NCBI GenBank assembly: GCA_021734075.1
Contig: JAIPJW010000002.1
Location: 12,501 to 76,500 of the forward strand
Length of the DNA stretch: 64,000 nt
Direction of reading: 5' to 3'
Source of the DNA: Cephaloticoccus sp.
GTDB taxonomy: Bacteria > Verrucomicrobiota > Verrucomicrobiia > Opitutales > Opitutaceae
The position numbers were made by a program, and so were the translations under genes. Under the pieces are notes generated by a model that was not told the origin of the DNA, did no database searches, and saw nothing but the letters and a program-made list of their open reading frames with translations. Positions 10,953-21,690 of the stretch are shown one piece after another. Position 1 is the stretch's first letter; every line of letters begins with the position of its first letter.

Positions 10953-11735
10953 CTACGGCTTTTTGCTTTCTTCAAGCGTATCGGAAAATCTGTTGAAAGC
11001 TTTATTGGGTTGCGTGACATGCTCAAACAGCGCTCCGCCGGAATGCATGGCCTTATCCAACATGCGACCAATTTCCTCCGGCAGCAAACTGCCCACCGCC
11101 CCGCCCAAATCAAAAATCTGGTCTAGCGAAGCAGGCAGCATCAGCTGTTTTGCGTCTCTCACATTATTGAATGTGCGGTCAAGCTTCAGTGGATATTCGC
11201 GCACCTGCTTCCGGGGCCCAGTATAGTCGGCCAGGAGCAAGCGATCAAAACGCAGCTCAAGATTCTGGATCAAAAATCCCTTGCCCCGGGTCGTTGTGAT
11301 CGGGGCCGGCCGGCCGGCGGATTCGGCCAGATAAACACGAAACACTTCCGCATTGCTGCGCCCGTCCGCCCGTTTGACCAAGGCCACAAGTTCGATGTCG
11401 AGTTTCACGGTATTGAATTTCGGCTCAGCCGTGAACAACGACCAAACTTCTGCTGCAGCCGAGAACTCCCTGATACGCAAAAACTCCGACTGTGGAAATG
11501 TCGGCGGATTACTCACCACCAAACCTCTTGCGGTCAATCGACCGGATATGGGATTGATCATCAAGGCGTCGACGGTGACATCGAATCCTGTCCGGTTTTG
11601 CATCCACGCGGTCATGGCGTAGGGCAGCACCAGCATCCATGCCAAGGCACCACAAGCCAGGAACGCCGCCAGCAGCACCATGCACTTGATGAGAATACCC
11701 CCGCGTTGCCCCGCGTGGTTTCGGATTGCTGACAT
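10953..11735 (-). CDS. AsmA-like hypothetical membrane-anchored protein
   Basis: N-terminal TM then TGFDVTVDALMINPISGRLTARGLVVSNPP, AsmA/DUF748-like repeat. Confidence 0.6.
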   Translation of the reverse strand: MSAIRNHAGQRGGILIKCMVLLAAFLACGALAWMLVLPYAMTAWMQNRTGFDVTVDALMINPISGRLTARGLVVSNPPTFPQSEFLRIREFSAAAEVWSLFTAEPKFNTVKLDIELVALVKRADGRSNAEVFRVYLAESAGRPAPITTTRGKGFLIQNLELRFDRLLLADYTGPRKQVREYPLKLDRTFNNVRDAKQLMLPASLDQIFDLGGAVGSLLPEEIGRMLDKAMHSGGALFEHVTQPNKAFNRFSDTLEESKKP

Positions 11736-11738
11736 CTC

Positions 11739-12683
11739 TCAGGCAAAATTCTCGGTTACCAGAATGATACCGAATTCATCCGCCACGGCATTAAATTCAC
11801 CAGCATACGGCAGGAGAGCATTATCGCCTCGCCCCAGCGTCACCTGACCAATTTTCAGACTGCCGCTGACCACGCTGAGAATCCGGGGCTGCTCCTTGCC
11901 GGCAAAATTCACCTTTTCGCCCGGTCCCAGAACCAATCGACGAATGCGAAACTCATCACATTCTGCGATGACCGCCGAGGTCGGCGCACCCCGCACGGGG
12001 GTCGGCTCAAAATCATCCCATTGGATGCACTGCAACGATTCGTGCACATGCAATTGGCGGGGCTTGCCGTCCAAACCCTCACGGGCCCAATCATAAACCC
12101 GGAAAGTCGTGTCGGAGTTCTGCTGTATCTCGAGAATGAGGTTGCCCGCATCAATCGCATGGACCTGCCCGCTATGCACCAAAATGGAATCCCCCTCGGC
12201 AACCTTGAAGGTGTGCACGCAATCCTCGACGCGTTGTTCGATGATGGCTTTTTCAAATGCCGCCCGGGTAACGCCTTTTTTCAGCCCGACAATCAACTGG
12301 GCCCCGGGCGCGGTGTCGGCAATATACCAATTTTCGGTTTTGGCCTCACCATTCAACTGTTTGGCCAGGGCGGCCGGGGGATGCACCTGCAGGCTGAGAC
12401 GTTCTCGACAATCCAGCCATTTGACCAGGATGGGGAACGACTTTTCGACCGGCCACTCCGGTCCCATGATAGCCGCCGCATGTTTTTTGATGAGATTCCT
12501 CAGTTTAACGCCGGCGTGAACTCCCCCCCGGACCACGGATTGAGCTTCCGACCGATCCACAATCTCCCAACTCTCGCCGATTGATTTTTCCGCGGGTAGT
12601 TTACGCTCAAAAACAGCGGCCAAGGCCTGGCCGCCCCAGACTCGTTCTTGATAAAGTGGCTGAAAACAAAGGATTTCGCGCAT
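11739..12683 (-). CDS. manA: Mannose-6-phosphate isomerase, class I
   Basis: PLYQERVWGGQALA; SLQVHPPAALAKQLNGEAKTENWYI; GQVHAIDAGNLILEIQQNSDTTFRVYDW. Confidence 0.9.
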   Translation of the reverse strand: MREILCFQPLYQERVWGGQALAAVFERKLPAEKSIGESWEIVDRSEAQSVVRGGVHAGVKLRNLIKKHAAAIMGPEWPVEKSFPILVKWLDCRERLSLQVHPPAALAKQLNGEAKTENWYIADTAPGAQLIVGLKKGVTRAAFEKAIIEQRVEDCVHTFKVAEGDSILVHSGQVHAIDAGNLILEIQQNSDTTFRVYDWAREGLDGKPRQLHVHESLQCIQWDDFEPTPVRGAPTSAVIAECDEFRIRRLVLGPGEKVNFAGKEQPRILSVVSGSLKIGQVTLGRGDNALLPYAGEFNAVADEFGIILVTENFA

Positions 12684-12724
12684 AATAAAATTGTAAGATT
12701 CATACCAAAAGCACTGGCGCGAGG

Positions 12725-12752
12725 TTTACATTTGACCACCTCGCCTTATAGC
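12725..12752 (+). promoter_or_regulatory. Possible sigma70-like promoter for ftsK
   Basis: TTTACA - 16 nt - TATAGC about 30 bp before ftsK start. Confidence 0.3.
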
Positions 12753-12784
12753 ATGAACTCTGGGCTTTTGACAGGCCTAGACAA

Positions 12785-15268
12785 ATGCGCAAGTCAGAGA
12801 CTTCAAACTCAAATAACGCCTCCACTTATCAGGCGCCACGATACCGCCCCAATTGGATTGCAGCGGTAATTTGCTTTGTGCTGGGCACTTGGTTGAGCGC
12901 GGCCCTGATTGACTATTCCCCACTGCAAAGCAGCTTCGCCACCACCCAGGTCATCGGCACAAATCTGGCCGGACCATGGGGAGCTAATAGCTCATGGATA
13001 ATGCTTTATGCAATTGGAGCAAGCACTTGGCTTGTTCCCTTGTTTCTTTTGTGGCTGCTCTACGTATCCATTCGCAATTCTCGACGGCTGGCCGGCACGC
13101 GATTGATCGCCATGCTGGTATGTATCGCGGCCCTATCCGGCATCGTGGCGATGTTGGAAAGTTTCAAACCCAGTGATTATTTTCCCCAGGGCCCCGGTGG
13201 CTGGCTCGGTGCGTTGATCTATCAAGGGTTGTTGCGCGACACTTTGGGTGTTTTTGGTGCGGGTTTGCTGCTGGGCACCCTTTATCTTTTCGGGCTTCTT
13301 TTCATTTTCACCAAGGACATCGGAGCTGAATTCGAACGTTACATCGCCGGCCTACAAACTTGGTGGGATAATCGAGCCAAACGAAAAGCTGAACGGGCTG
13401 AAGCCAAAGCCGCCGCCAATGCGGCCAAAGCCAAGGAAAAAGCCGCCGCCAAGGCCGCCGCCGTGGCGGCAGCGGCCAGCAAGACTGCGCCGACCCAAGC
13501 CGCTCCCCAACAGAATCTGATGGTGCCCAAAGCTGCGGAAGAACCCCTGGCCAAGACACCGGTCCGTGCCATCGTCACCCCGGCACCATTAACTGCACCC
13601 GAGCCCAAACCGGAACCCAAGGTGGCTGTGCTCAAGGCGCTGGCCAAAAACAAAGCCGACAACGAAGCCGCCAAGCTCCAACTCAACATCGTCAAACCGG
13701 AGGAAACCAAAAAAGCCCGGGTTACAGTGCCTCAGAGCAACGACGCCAATTACATTTTTCCAGACCTGAAACTCCTCAAGGAACAGATCACCAACACCGA
13801 GGGCAATAGTGAGGAGGAGCACCGGCAAAATGCCGAAAATTTGCTCCGCATTCTCGGTGAATTCGGCGTGGAGGTTACCTTGGGAGAAATCCATGTGGGG
13901 CCCGTAATCACCCGTTATGAAGTTGTGCCCGCCGCCGGAGTGCGCGTGGAAAAAATTTCCGGCCTCGACAAGAATATCGCATTGGGCATGCGGGCCCAAT
14001 CCGTGCGTATTCTGGCCCCCATCCCGGGCAAGGCCGCCGTCGGCGTCGAGGTGCCAAATCAACATCCGACTCCTGTAGGGCTCCGTGAAATCCTCGAGAG
14101 CGAACAATGGGCAAACTCCAAGGCGGAACTGCCCATTGCCCTCGGCAAGGATGTTTCGGGCAAGCCCCTTATTTCGGACCTCACCAAGATGCCGCATCTG
14201 CTGATTGCCGGCGCCACCGGGTCCGGCAAGTCGGTTTGTATCAATTCGATTGTCGCTTCCATTCTATACTCCAAAAGCCCCCAGGAAGTGCGGATGATCA
14301 TGGTCGATCCCAAGGTTGTGGAGTTGAAGATCTTCAACACCCTGCCGCAGATGCTCATTCCGGTGGTCACTGAACCGAAGAAAGTTCCCGCCGCCCTCAA
14401 ATGGCTGCTGGGGGAAATGGAACAGCGCTACCAGATGTTCGCCAAGGTGAATGTGCGCAATGTGCTTGGCTTCAACAACCGCAAGAAAAACGCCAAGCCC
14501 GATCCGGTTGAAGCCGCCGCCCAAGCGATGCTCACCGGCGTGGATCCCTCCACCGACGACGGCATCGATTTACCCGACCACCTGCCCTACATAGTCGCCA
14601 TCATCGATGAGTTGGCCGACTTGATGATGGTCGCGCCGGCGGAAATCGAAAATTCCATCGCCCGTTTGGCCCAGCTGGCCCGTGCCGCCGGCATCCACCT
14701 CATTATCGCCACCCAACGTCCTTCGGTCAACGTCATCACTGGGGTCATCAAGGCCAACCTTCCCTCCCGGATTGCGTTCCAGGTCGCTTCCCAGGTGGAT
14801 TCACGCACCATTCTTGACGGCAAGGGCGCTGATACGCTGATCGGTCGGGGCGACATGCTGTTCTCCCCGCCCGGCAGTTCCCGGCTGGTCCGCGCGCAGG
14901 GCGCGTTCGTGGCCGACGAGGAAATCATCGAAATTGTCGAATTCATGAAACGCAATGGACCACCGCAATACGCCGCGGCGGTGCAGCAACAAATCGATCG
15001 TGACGCCAATGAGGGTGAAGAAGGCTCGGGCGGCGATAGTGGGGATGATGACTTGGGTGACGACAGTGAACTGTTCCAGCAGGCCCTTGATGTCCTGCGA
15101 TCCACCAAGCGTGCCTCCACTTCCATGATTCAACGGCGGCTGCGCATCGGCTACAATCGTGCCGCGCGCATCATGGATATCATGGAGGACAAGGGCATAG
15201 TCGGACCCGAAAACGGTTCTTCCCCCCGCGAGATCATGGTTGATCTCGACACCTACGACAGTGGTTGA
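12785..15268 (+). CDS. ftsK: DNA translocase FtsK
   Basis: N-terminal TM helices, Ala/Lys-rich linker, GATGSGKSVCINSIV Walker A, C-terminal gamma domain (RRLRIGYNRAARIMDIMEDKGIVGPENGSSPREI). Confidence 0.95.
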   Translation: MRKSETSNSNNASTYQAPRYRPNWIAAVICFVLGTWLSAALIDYSPLQSSFATTQVIGTNLAGPWGANSSWIMLYAIGASTWLVPLFLLWLLYVSIRNSRRLAGTRLIAMLVCIAALSGIVAMLESFKPSDYFPQGPGGWLGALIYQGLLRDTLGVFGAGLLLGTLYLFGLLFIFTKDIGAEFERYIAGLQTWWDNRAKRKAERAEAKAAANAAKAKEKAAAKAAAVAAAASKTAPTQAAPQQNLMVPKAAEEPLAKTPVRAIVTPAPLTAPEPKPEPKVAVLKALAKNKADNEAAKLQLNIVKPEETKKARVTVPQSNDANYIFPDLKLLKEQITNTEGNSEEEHRQNAENLLRILGEFGVEVTLGEIHVGPVITRYEVVPAAGVRVEKISGLDKNIALGMRAQSVRILAPIPGKAAVGVEVPNQHPTPVGLREILESEQWANSKAELPIALGKDVSGKPLISDLTKMPHLLIAGATGSGKSVCINSIVASILYSKSPQEVRMIMVDPKVVELKIFNTLPQMLIPVVTEPKKVPAALKWLLGEMEQRYQMFAKVNVRNVLGFNNRKKNAKPDPVEAAAQAMLTGVDPSTDDGIDLPDHLPYIVAIIDELADLMMVAPAEIENSIARLAQLARAAGIHLIIATQRPSVNVITGVIKANLPSRIAFQVASQVDSRTILDGKGADTLIGRGDMLFSPPGSSRLVRAQGAFVADEEIIEIVEFMKRNGPPQYAAAVQQQIDRDANEGEEGSGGDSGDDDLGDDSELFQQALDVLRSTKRASTSMIQRRLRIGYNRAARIMDIMEDKGIVGPENGSSPREIMVDLDTYDSG

Positions 15269-15351
15269 TCCACCGGCATTCCGGTGTGGTTCCGGAGTGC
15301 CAATAATTTCTATCTTTCCCTTGGACCGCAAAACCCCTACTCACTGACACT

Positions 15352-16170
15352 ATGCAGACTATCGGCGAACGACTGGAAGAGGCTCGGAAGCGCAAGGGCA
15401 TTTCCATCCGGGAGGCGGCCGAGGCCACCAAGATACGCAGTGACTATCTGCACAAATTTGAAAGCAACCAATTCGATCTCAATCTGGCCGAGATTTACAC
15501 CCGCGGTTTTCTGCGTTCCTACGCCCAGTTTTTGCGCCTGCCGGTGGAAAAGATTCTGAACGACTATGCCGCCTTGGGCCGCAGCGAAAGCCGCCAACGT
15601 TCACCCAGTCGCGAAATTTATGGCCGGATGGACGTCTCCGTGGCTTCCGGGGATGAGCATGCCGCGGACAAGTCGCCCGGCGGTGAAGACGCTTCCAGTC
15701 CCGCCAGCGACCCGGTGAAACGGCACACCGGATTAAACCGCAGTGGCAGTAGTCTCCCTACGGGTCCGTCAATTTCCCCTCTCTGGATTTTCCGGGGAGG
15801 AATCGCCCTCGCCACCATGGTGGTGCTTTTGCTGTTGTTTTGGGCCGGCAAGGCCATCATCGGCAGCGGTGATGATGCCGGCCGGAAAGCGACGAACGGT
15901 GCCCCCGCCGCCGTTGCAGCCAATGAATCCACCATCTCGTTGATTGCCGTCAACAGTGTCCGCGTCAAAGTCACCCGTAAAAACGACGACGGCTCGCCGG
16001 GTGAGGTCCTGTTGCCAGACACGACCTTGGCCAAGGGGGAGATCCGCACTGTGCGTAAACCGGGTCCCATATTAATTTGGGCCACCGAAGGCAAAAATCT
16101 GCAGATTGAAATCAGTGGCAAGCGCTACCCGATGCCCTTCGAAGGCTACAATCGCGCCCAAATCAACTGA
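15352..16170 (+). CDS. RodZ-like helix-turn-helix membrane protein
   Basis: IGERLEEARKRKGISIREAAEATKIRSDYLHKFESNQFD HTH, single TM, C-terminal DUF4115-like domain. Confidence 0.8.
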   Translation: MQTIGERLEEARKRKGISIREAAEATKIRSDYLHKFESNQFDLNLAEIYTRGFLRSYAQFLRLPVEKILNDYAALGRSESRQRSPSREIYGRMDVSVASGDEHAADKSPGGEDASSPASDPVKRHTGLNRSGSSLPTGPSISPLWIFRGGIALATMVVLLLLFWAGKAIIGSGDDAGRKATNGAPAAVAANESTISLIAVNSVRVKVTRKNDDGSPGEVLLPDTTLAKGEIRTVRKPGPILIWATEGKNLQIEISGKRYPMPFEGYNRAQIN

Positions 16171-16190
16171 GTTGGGTATCAGCCCAAAAG

Positions 16191-16222
16191 AAAAAGCCGC
16201 GCGCTTAAGAGCGCGGCTTTTT
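16191..16222 (+). terminator. Intrinsic terminator (possibly bidirectional)
   Basis: AAAAAGCCGCGC-gcttaaga-GCGCGGCTTTTT. Confidence 0.85.
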
Positions 16223-16243
16223 CGTGGCACAAGGGTTGCCACC

Positions 16244-16804
16244 TCAGCGCATGGCCACTGGCGGGCCAAGCACTTCCCGCAAGACAATCGCCCGGCGCAA
16301 ACTCCCCCCTCGCCGCAGATCTTGGCGCAAACTCGCACTGATCCCTGTCGCTGGAGGGACCATTTTCGTCGTCATGCTTGCGTGCTTCACCACTTTGGGC
16401 GTGTCCTGCAAGGCTTGGAGTTGTTCTTGTATTTTCCTTTGGCGCAACAGGACCGCGTTGTCCTCAGCTATCATGTAACCTGAACCATCATCCCGATTCT
16501 GGGCCGCCGTTTCAAACCTGGGCAAGGGCTTCGGTTCTTCACGTCGAAATAACGGTGGGGGAACCTGAGCAGGGGTTGGACCTTGCCCTTGCGCCCGTTC
16601 GGCGATTTTTCGCCGGATTTCTTCCCTGATACGACGGGCGCGCTCGGCTTCCTCGGCCGCCGCCGGATTATCGTCGTGCCATGTGGGATCCGGTCCCTGC
16701 TCGGCTTCACCCTCGGCTTTGGACTGCTGACGCTGGTTCAGCCAGTAGGCCACCGCAGCGCCAGCCGCGATCAGAATTTGCAGATGATCAAGAATCCATT
16801 CCAT
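16244..16804 (-). CDS. Hypothetical protein with N-terminal TM, upstream floA operon member
   Basis: Single TM, coiled-coil/charged region; 3 bp from floA. Confidence 0.6.
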   Translation of the reverse strand: MEWILDHLQILIAAGAAVAYWLNQRQQSKAEGEAEQGPDPTWHDDNPAAAEEAERARRIREEIRRKIAERAQGQGPTPAQVPPPLFRREEPKPLPRFETAAQNRDDGSGYMIAEDNAVLLRQRKIQEQLQALQDTPKVVKHASMTTKMVPPATGISASLRQDLRRGGSLRRAIVLREVLGPPVAMR

Positions 16805-16807
16805 GGC

Positions 16808-17815
16808 CTATTTCTTTTCGTCGCTTTCTGATATCGATTTCCGCATGGCGGTGTCGGCCTGCACGTTTTCCATCTTGAAGTAGTCCATCACCCCCAGTCT
16901 GCCCGAGCGGAAGGCTTCGGCCATGGCCAGCGGCACTTCAGCTTGGGCTGCGACCACTTTGGCCTGCATCTCCTGCACCCGGGCCTGCATTTCCTGCTCC
17001 AAGGCAACCGCTGCGGCCCGACGGATTTCCGCCTCGGCTTGGGCTATGCTCTTGTTGGCCTCGGCTTGGGCCGTCTGCAATTTCGCCCCGACGTTTTCAC
17101 CGACATCAACATCGGCGATATCAATGGAAAGAATTTCAAACGCCGTGCCGACATCAAGGCCGCGTTTCAAGACCGTTTTCGAAATGCTGTCCGGGGATTC
17201 GAGCACGATCTTGTAGGTCGCGGATGAACCGATCGTAGTCACGATGCCCTCGCCCACCCGGGCGATGATCGTCTCCTCCTTCGCCCCACCGACAAAACGG
17301 TCAAGGTTTGTGCGCACCGTCACCCGTGCCTTGACTTTCACCTGGATACCGTCCTTGGCCACACCGTCGATGGTGCTGCGGCCCATTTCTGGATTGGGAC
17401 AATCAATCACTTTCGGATCCACCGAAGTGCGCACGGCCTCTTCCACGCTTTTGCCCGAGCCTTTGGTGGCCAGGTCAATGGCGCAGGCGCGCTGCCAATC
17501 CAACTCGATCTGGGCCTTCTGCGCCGCGATCAGTGCCTGCACACAGGCTATTACATTTCCGCCCGCAAGATACTGCGATTCGATTTCGTCTATGCTTAAT
17601 TGGATGCCGGCTTTTACCGCCCGGATGCGGGCATCAACCATCAAGCTGTAGGGCACACCACGCAGCCGCATGGCCACGAGATTGATCGGGCCGACATAGG
17701 CGCCGGCCAGCCACGCCTTGAGCCAGACGTTGAAGAATGAGACAATGATGCCGAAAAGCACCAGGCCGACTACTGCACAGGCGATAATGAGAATTAGGGT
17801 GAGGTTCATATTCAT
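16808..17815 (-). CDS. floA: Flotillin-like protein FloA
   Basis: N-terminal hydrophobic hairpin, [38 protein letters not shown]; Ala/Glu-rich C-terminal coil; adjacent NfeD genes. Confidence 0.9.
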   Translation of the reverse strand: MNMNLTLILIIACAVVGLVLFGIIVSFFNVWLKAWLAGAYVGPINLVAMRLRGVPYSLMVDARIRAVKAGIQLSIDEIESQYLAGGNVIACVQALIAAQKAQIELDWQRACAIDLATKGSGKSVEEAVRTSVDPKVIDCPNPEMGRSTIDGVAKDGIQVKVKARVTVRTNLDRFVGGAKEETIIARVGEGIVTTIGSSATYKIVLESPDSISKTVLKRGLDVGTAFEILSIDIADVDVGENVGAKLQTAQAEANKSIAQAEAEIRRAAAVALEQEMQARVQEMQAKVVAAQAEVPLAMAEAFRSGRLGVMDYFKMENVQADTAMRKSISESDEKK

Positions 17816-17816
17816 G

Positions 17817-18281
17817 CTACTTGTCCGAGGTTACGATTAATCTGAAATTGTCCATGCCCGCCACCTTGACCGGCACACCCGCTTCCAGGAAGCCCGAGCG
17901 GGAAAAGGCCTCGTGCTGCTGCCCGTCAATGACGACATAACCCGAGGGGGCGAGCGCCGTGATGGTTTTGCCCGTGCTGCCGGTCATATCCCTGGGCCGG
18001 GGACTCTTGACGGTTCCCTTGATTGAAGCATTCAGGAACAAGCGTTTGCCCATCGAGGTTTTGGGCAGGAGGGCAAATTCGAAATACAGCATGAGACCCA
18101 CGAGCACCAATGCCACCGACACGGCCATTGCTCCACCGCTTAGCCCGTGGTTGGCGAAGGCCACCACACATCCTCCCAACATCGCCAACCCACCAAAAAC
18201 GCCCAGGATGCCCCCGGGCACAAAGACTTCAAAACCGATCAAAATGACCCCAAGCACAAATAGTAACACGATCAGGTTCAT
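17817..18281 (-). CDS. NfeD family protein (short form)
   Basis: TM helices plus C-terminal OB-fold ([31 protein letters not shown]). Confidence 0.82.
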   Translation of the reverse strand: MNLIVLLFVLGVILIGFEVFVPGGILGVFGGLAMLGGCVVAFANHGLSGGAMAVSVALVLVGLMLYFEFALLPKTSMGKRLFLNASIKGTVKSPRPRDMTGSTGKTITALAPSGYVVIDGQQHEAFSRSGFLEAGVPVKVAGMDNFRLIVTSDK

Positions 18282-19699
18282 GTTGGCTCCTCTTCCGTAA
18301 CCGGCTCGACCTGCAGGCCAAATTCACGCCGGGCCCGGACCACGATTTTTTGTCCTGAACTGATCATACCCACATTGACACGCGCTTCGTAACGCTGCCC
18401 GTCGATTTCGATCTGGCCGCTGGGAAACATGTCCGTAACGGCAACTCCCTTGCGACCGATGAGGGACCCTTCCCGGTCGGCCGATATGCTTGAACTTTTG
18501 CCGGTGGTCGCGGCGACCAGGACCATTTTATCCCAGAACATGCCTTTGGGCAAAAAACGGATGAGGATCACTCCACCCACTAGCGCCAGCAACAGACCCA
18601 GGGTCAGATTAAGGACTGGCTGCAGAAAAATATCAGCGGAAATGGTGACGGGCTCATTGGGCCAGATATCCGCCATCGACCAGAGCAAAGAACCCAGCAT
18701 GAGCACGACGCCTCCCAGTGCCATGATGACCGTGCCCGGGAAAAAGAATATCTCCACCGCCACCAGAATCATACCCAGGGCGAAAATCAGCATCGGTTCG
18801 TGGCCGGAAAATCCAGCGACATAATTGCTCAGGAATACCACGGCCAGCAGCAGGCCCCCACCCACGCCGAATACACCGAATCCGGGCGTCTTGAACTCGA
18901 TGAAGAGTCCCAGCAACCCGAGACCGAGCAGCACCGGGGAAATTGCGTTGAGCAACACCGCCAAATCCTCGGACCACGTTACCTCAAGGTTGGTCACACT
19001 GTAGCCCTCTGGCCCATATTTCCCGGCAAGCAAAGCTTCCACATCCTTGGCGATGCCGGCGGCCAGCAGCGGTTGCGGAGGATCCCCGTAGGTTTTACTG
19101 GCTTCGGTGGCCGTTAAAGAAAGCAGTTCACCCTTTTCCTTGATTACGGTATCATCGATTTTCAGCTCATAATCCTCATCGATCATGGCCGAAATCACTT
19201 TGCCCCGATAGGGCTTGTCCTCGGATATCGCCCGCACCCGCGCCTTCAGGTAACTGACAATCTTCAGCTTCATGGTCTTGTCCACATCCGCTCCCGTGGA
19301 AGTCACCGGAGCAGCCGCACCAATGATTCCATCGGGGGCGAAATAAATTTGGTCGGTCACCGCCGATATAAACGCCCCGGCCGAAATCGCCTCGGTGTTG
19401 ACGAACGTGATGGTCTCTCCCGGGAACTTGGCCAACGCCTCCATGATTTCGAAGGTGACATCAAGCGCCCCCCCCGGAGTCTTCATATCGAGCACGACGA
19501 CGTCCGCCTTTTGCTCGATCGCCTCCTTCAAGCCGCGCCGAATGATGTAAAGCACCGGCTGTGCGATCTGTTCCCGCACCGGTATGACCACGACCCGGGT
19601 CACCCCGCCCACCTTTGGCATGGCCGGTGCGACCGGTTCATCCGCCAAGGCAACCGCAGCCTGCAAAGCCAGTAGGCAAGTCATGAATAGGCGCAGCAT
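18278..19699 (-). CDS. NfeD1-type membrane-bound serine protease (ClpP-class)
   Basis: ADVVVLDMKTPGGALDVTFEIMEAL; EAISAGAFISAV nucleophile Ser; multi-TM and OB fold. Confidence 0.88.
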   Translation of the reverse strand: MLRLFMTCLLALQAAVALADEPVAPAMPKVGGVTRVVVIPVREQIAQPVLYIIRRGLKEAIEQKADVVVLDMKTPGGALDVTFEIMEALAKFPGETITFVNTEAISAGAFISAVTDQIYFAPDGIIGAAAPVTSTGADVDKTMKLKIVSYLKARVRAISEDKPYRGKVISAMIDEDYELKIDDTVIKEKGELLSLTATEASKTYGDPPQPLLAAGIAKDVEALLAGKYGPEGYSVTNLEVTWSEDLAVLLNAISPVLLGLGLLGLFIEFKTPGFGVFGVGGGLLLAVVFLSNYVAGFSGHEPMLIFALGMILVAVEIFFFPGTVIMALGGVVLMLGSLLWSMADIWPNEPVTISADIFLQPVLNLTLGLLLALVGGVILIRFLPKGMFWDKMVLVAATTGKSSSISADREGSLIGRKGVAVTDMFPSGQIEIDGQRYEARVNVGMISSGQKIVVRARREFGLQVEPVTEEEPT

Positions 19700-19815
19700 T
19701 GTCCACTCACACTAACACGGCCTTGCCAACCTGCAAGCATCGCCACAGTGGAAATTCATCCGATAATTCCAGAAACCCGTTGCCCGTCCTGCTTCGGTGT
19801 GATTTTCCACTGGAT

Positions 19816-20736
19816 ATGGAAAAAGTCTCATTTGCAGGTGAAACCCTCCTGCGTTGGCGGGTCGGCCACTCCACCTTTCTGGCGCTGCCCGAAAAAGGGG
19901 CGCGCTTGATGAATTGGAATATCGTTTTGGGCGATGGGTCCGTGCGCGATGTCCTGTATTGGCCGGAAAATGCCAATATGGCTGATATCGCTCAGGTGCG
20001 CGGTGGTAATCCCATCCTGTTCCCTTTCAATGCCCGCACTTTTGACCACGGCGACATTCATTTCTGGCGCGCCGCTGACGGTGTTCGCCGGCCCATGCCC
20101 ATGCATGGTCTCGCCCGGCAGGGAGCTTTCAAGGTCACCCAGGCGGACACCACCGGTTTCACTGCCCTTTACCTGCCCAATGAGGAGGCCCGCGCCGCCT
20201 ATCCCTTCGATTATGAGTTTATCGTGCGCTACCGATTCGAGCCCCTCGGACTCATCTGTGAACTTTCACTGCGCAATCTGGGAACCGAACCCCTGCCCTG
20301 GAGTGCCGGGCACCATTTCTATTTCACCCTGCCATGGACCGAAGGGCTAAGCCGTTCCGACTACGCGATTCGCCTTCCGGCCAGCCAGCACTACAAGCAG
20401 GATGTCACCGGGGCACTCGTGCCCGGCCCCATCCTGAAGGAAATTGAAAGCCTCGCCAATCCGGACCTCATCGACACCATTCACCTTGGGCTGAGGGACA
20501 ACACCGTGGTCTTCGGCGAGCGCGGCCACGCCGGTGATGTCGTCGTTTCCCTTGGGGCGCAAAATGTGCCTCCGGCCAATGCCGCTATCGTCACTTGGTC
20601 ACAGTCCGCCGACGCTCCCTTTTATTGCGTGGAGCCTTGGATGGGGCCGCCCAACTCGCCGGAGCACAAGCGCGGCCTGCAGTTTGTTGCCCCCGGGCTG
20701 GTCCAGACCTTCACGGTTGCCGTGCGGGTAAAATAA
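19816..20736 (+). CDS. Aldose 1-epimerase family protein
   Basis: NPILFPFNAR, PMHGLAR, SAGHHFYFTLP, WSQSADAPFYCVEPWMGPPNS; probable start MEKVSFAGE (ORF extends upstream to 19699). Confidence 0.82.
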   Translation: MEKVSFAGETLLRWRVGHSTFLALPEKGARLMNWNIVLGDGSVRDVLYWPENANMADIAQVRGGNPILFPFNARTFDHGDIHFWRAADGVRRPMPMHGLARQGAFKVTQADTTGFTALYLPNEEARAAYPFDYEFIVRYRFEPLGLICELSLRNLGTEPLPWSAGHHFYFTLPWTEGLSRSDYAIRLPASQHYKQDVTGALVPGPILKEIESLANPDLIDTIHLGLRDNTVVFGERGHAGDVVVSLGAQNVPPANAAIVTWSQSADAPFYCVEPWMGPPNSPEHKRGLQFVAPGLVQTFTVAVRVK

Positions 20737-20784
20737 AACCGTCCGTCCAAGGGTGGAGATCGTCTCCGGATCGGCGGAGCCGCC

Positions 20785-21633
20785 TTAGTGGAGACTGCCC
20801 TTCCAGCCTTCGCCGCAGGGTCCGCCCGAGGTTTGGGGTTCCACTTCATATTCGGTGCCATCCATCCGCACCAAGGGTCGGTAACTGCCGGAAATCCGTT
20901 TTAGATTGCCCGACGCATAATGGCAAATGAAAGCCCGACGAAAACGGTCTTTCGATCGGTTGGGTCCGGAACCGTGAATGATGTTGCCGTTAAAGAAGAG
21001 CGTGTCGCCGGCCTTCATTTCCACCAATTGCGGTTTGAGCCCTTTGGGCACCGGCACAAAATGGCTGGTGTAGCTCTCATTACGGTTGGCCAGATCGGGA
21101 CAGACCACCGGGGCCTCCTTGGTTTTTGGCACTATCATCATGCCTCCGTTTTCCGCATCACAATCATCAATGGCCGTCCAGGCCGCAATGCAGGTGCCGG
21201 GTTCAACCAAAAGATAAAACTGATCCTGATGCAGGGCCTGTCCACGGGCACCAGGTGGCTTGAAATAAAACATGCTCTGGGTGGCGACGGGATCCTCCCC
21301 GAAAAAGACCTTGAGCTGTGCGCGCACTTTATGGTGCAGCATGAAGTGCTTGGCCCGGTCATTGAACCGATGCGGCATCATAACCCGGGGATATTGAAAA
21401 AGAGGATCGCTGGGATTTTCCACCCCGTCCCGGACCGTGCGGGGCTCGTATTGCCCGGGCACCCCCTCGGCATGCATGCGTGTGAACAAAGCACGAATCT
21501 CCTCCACCTCCGTGGCGTCAAACATGCCTCGCGCCATGGCATAGCCGTCGCGGGCAAACTGTTCAGACGGCGTTAATGATTCCGGGGCAGTGATAGGGGA
21601 ACTATCGATAACCATAAGCAAAAATTGTAGCAA
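20785..21633 (-). CDS. Phytanoyl-CoA dioxygenase family protein
   Basis: HQDQFYLLVEPGTCIAAWTAIDDCDAENGGMMIVP HxD motif; FNGNIIHGSGPNRSKDRFRRAFICHY. Confidence 0.87.
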   Translation of the reverse strand: MLQFLLMVIDSSPITAPESLTPSEQFARDGYAMARGMFDATEVEEIRALFTRMHAEGVPGQYEPRTVRDGVENPSDPLFQYPRVMMPHRFNDRAKHFMLHHKVRAQLKVFFGEDPVATQSMFYFKPPGARGQALHQDQFYLLVEPGTCIAAWTAIDDCDAENGGMMIVPKTKEAPVVCPDLANRNESYTSHFVPVPKGLKPQLVEMKAGDTLFFNGNIIHGSGPNRSKDRFRRAFICHYASGNLKRISGSYRPLVRMDGTEYEVEPQTSGGPCGEGWKGSLH

Positions 21634-21690
21634 TCATTGGTGAAATGCGCCATAGAACCACCCGCCATATACCTATAATATCCTACTGTC

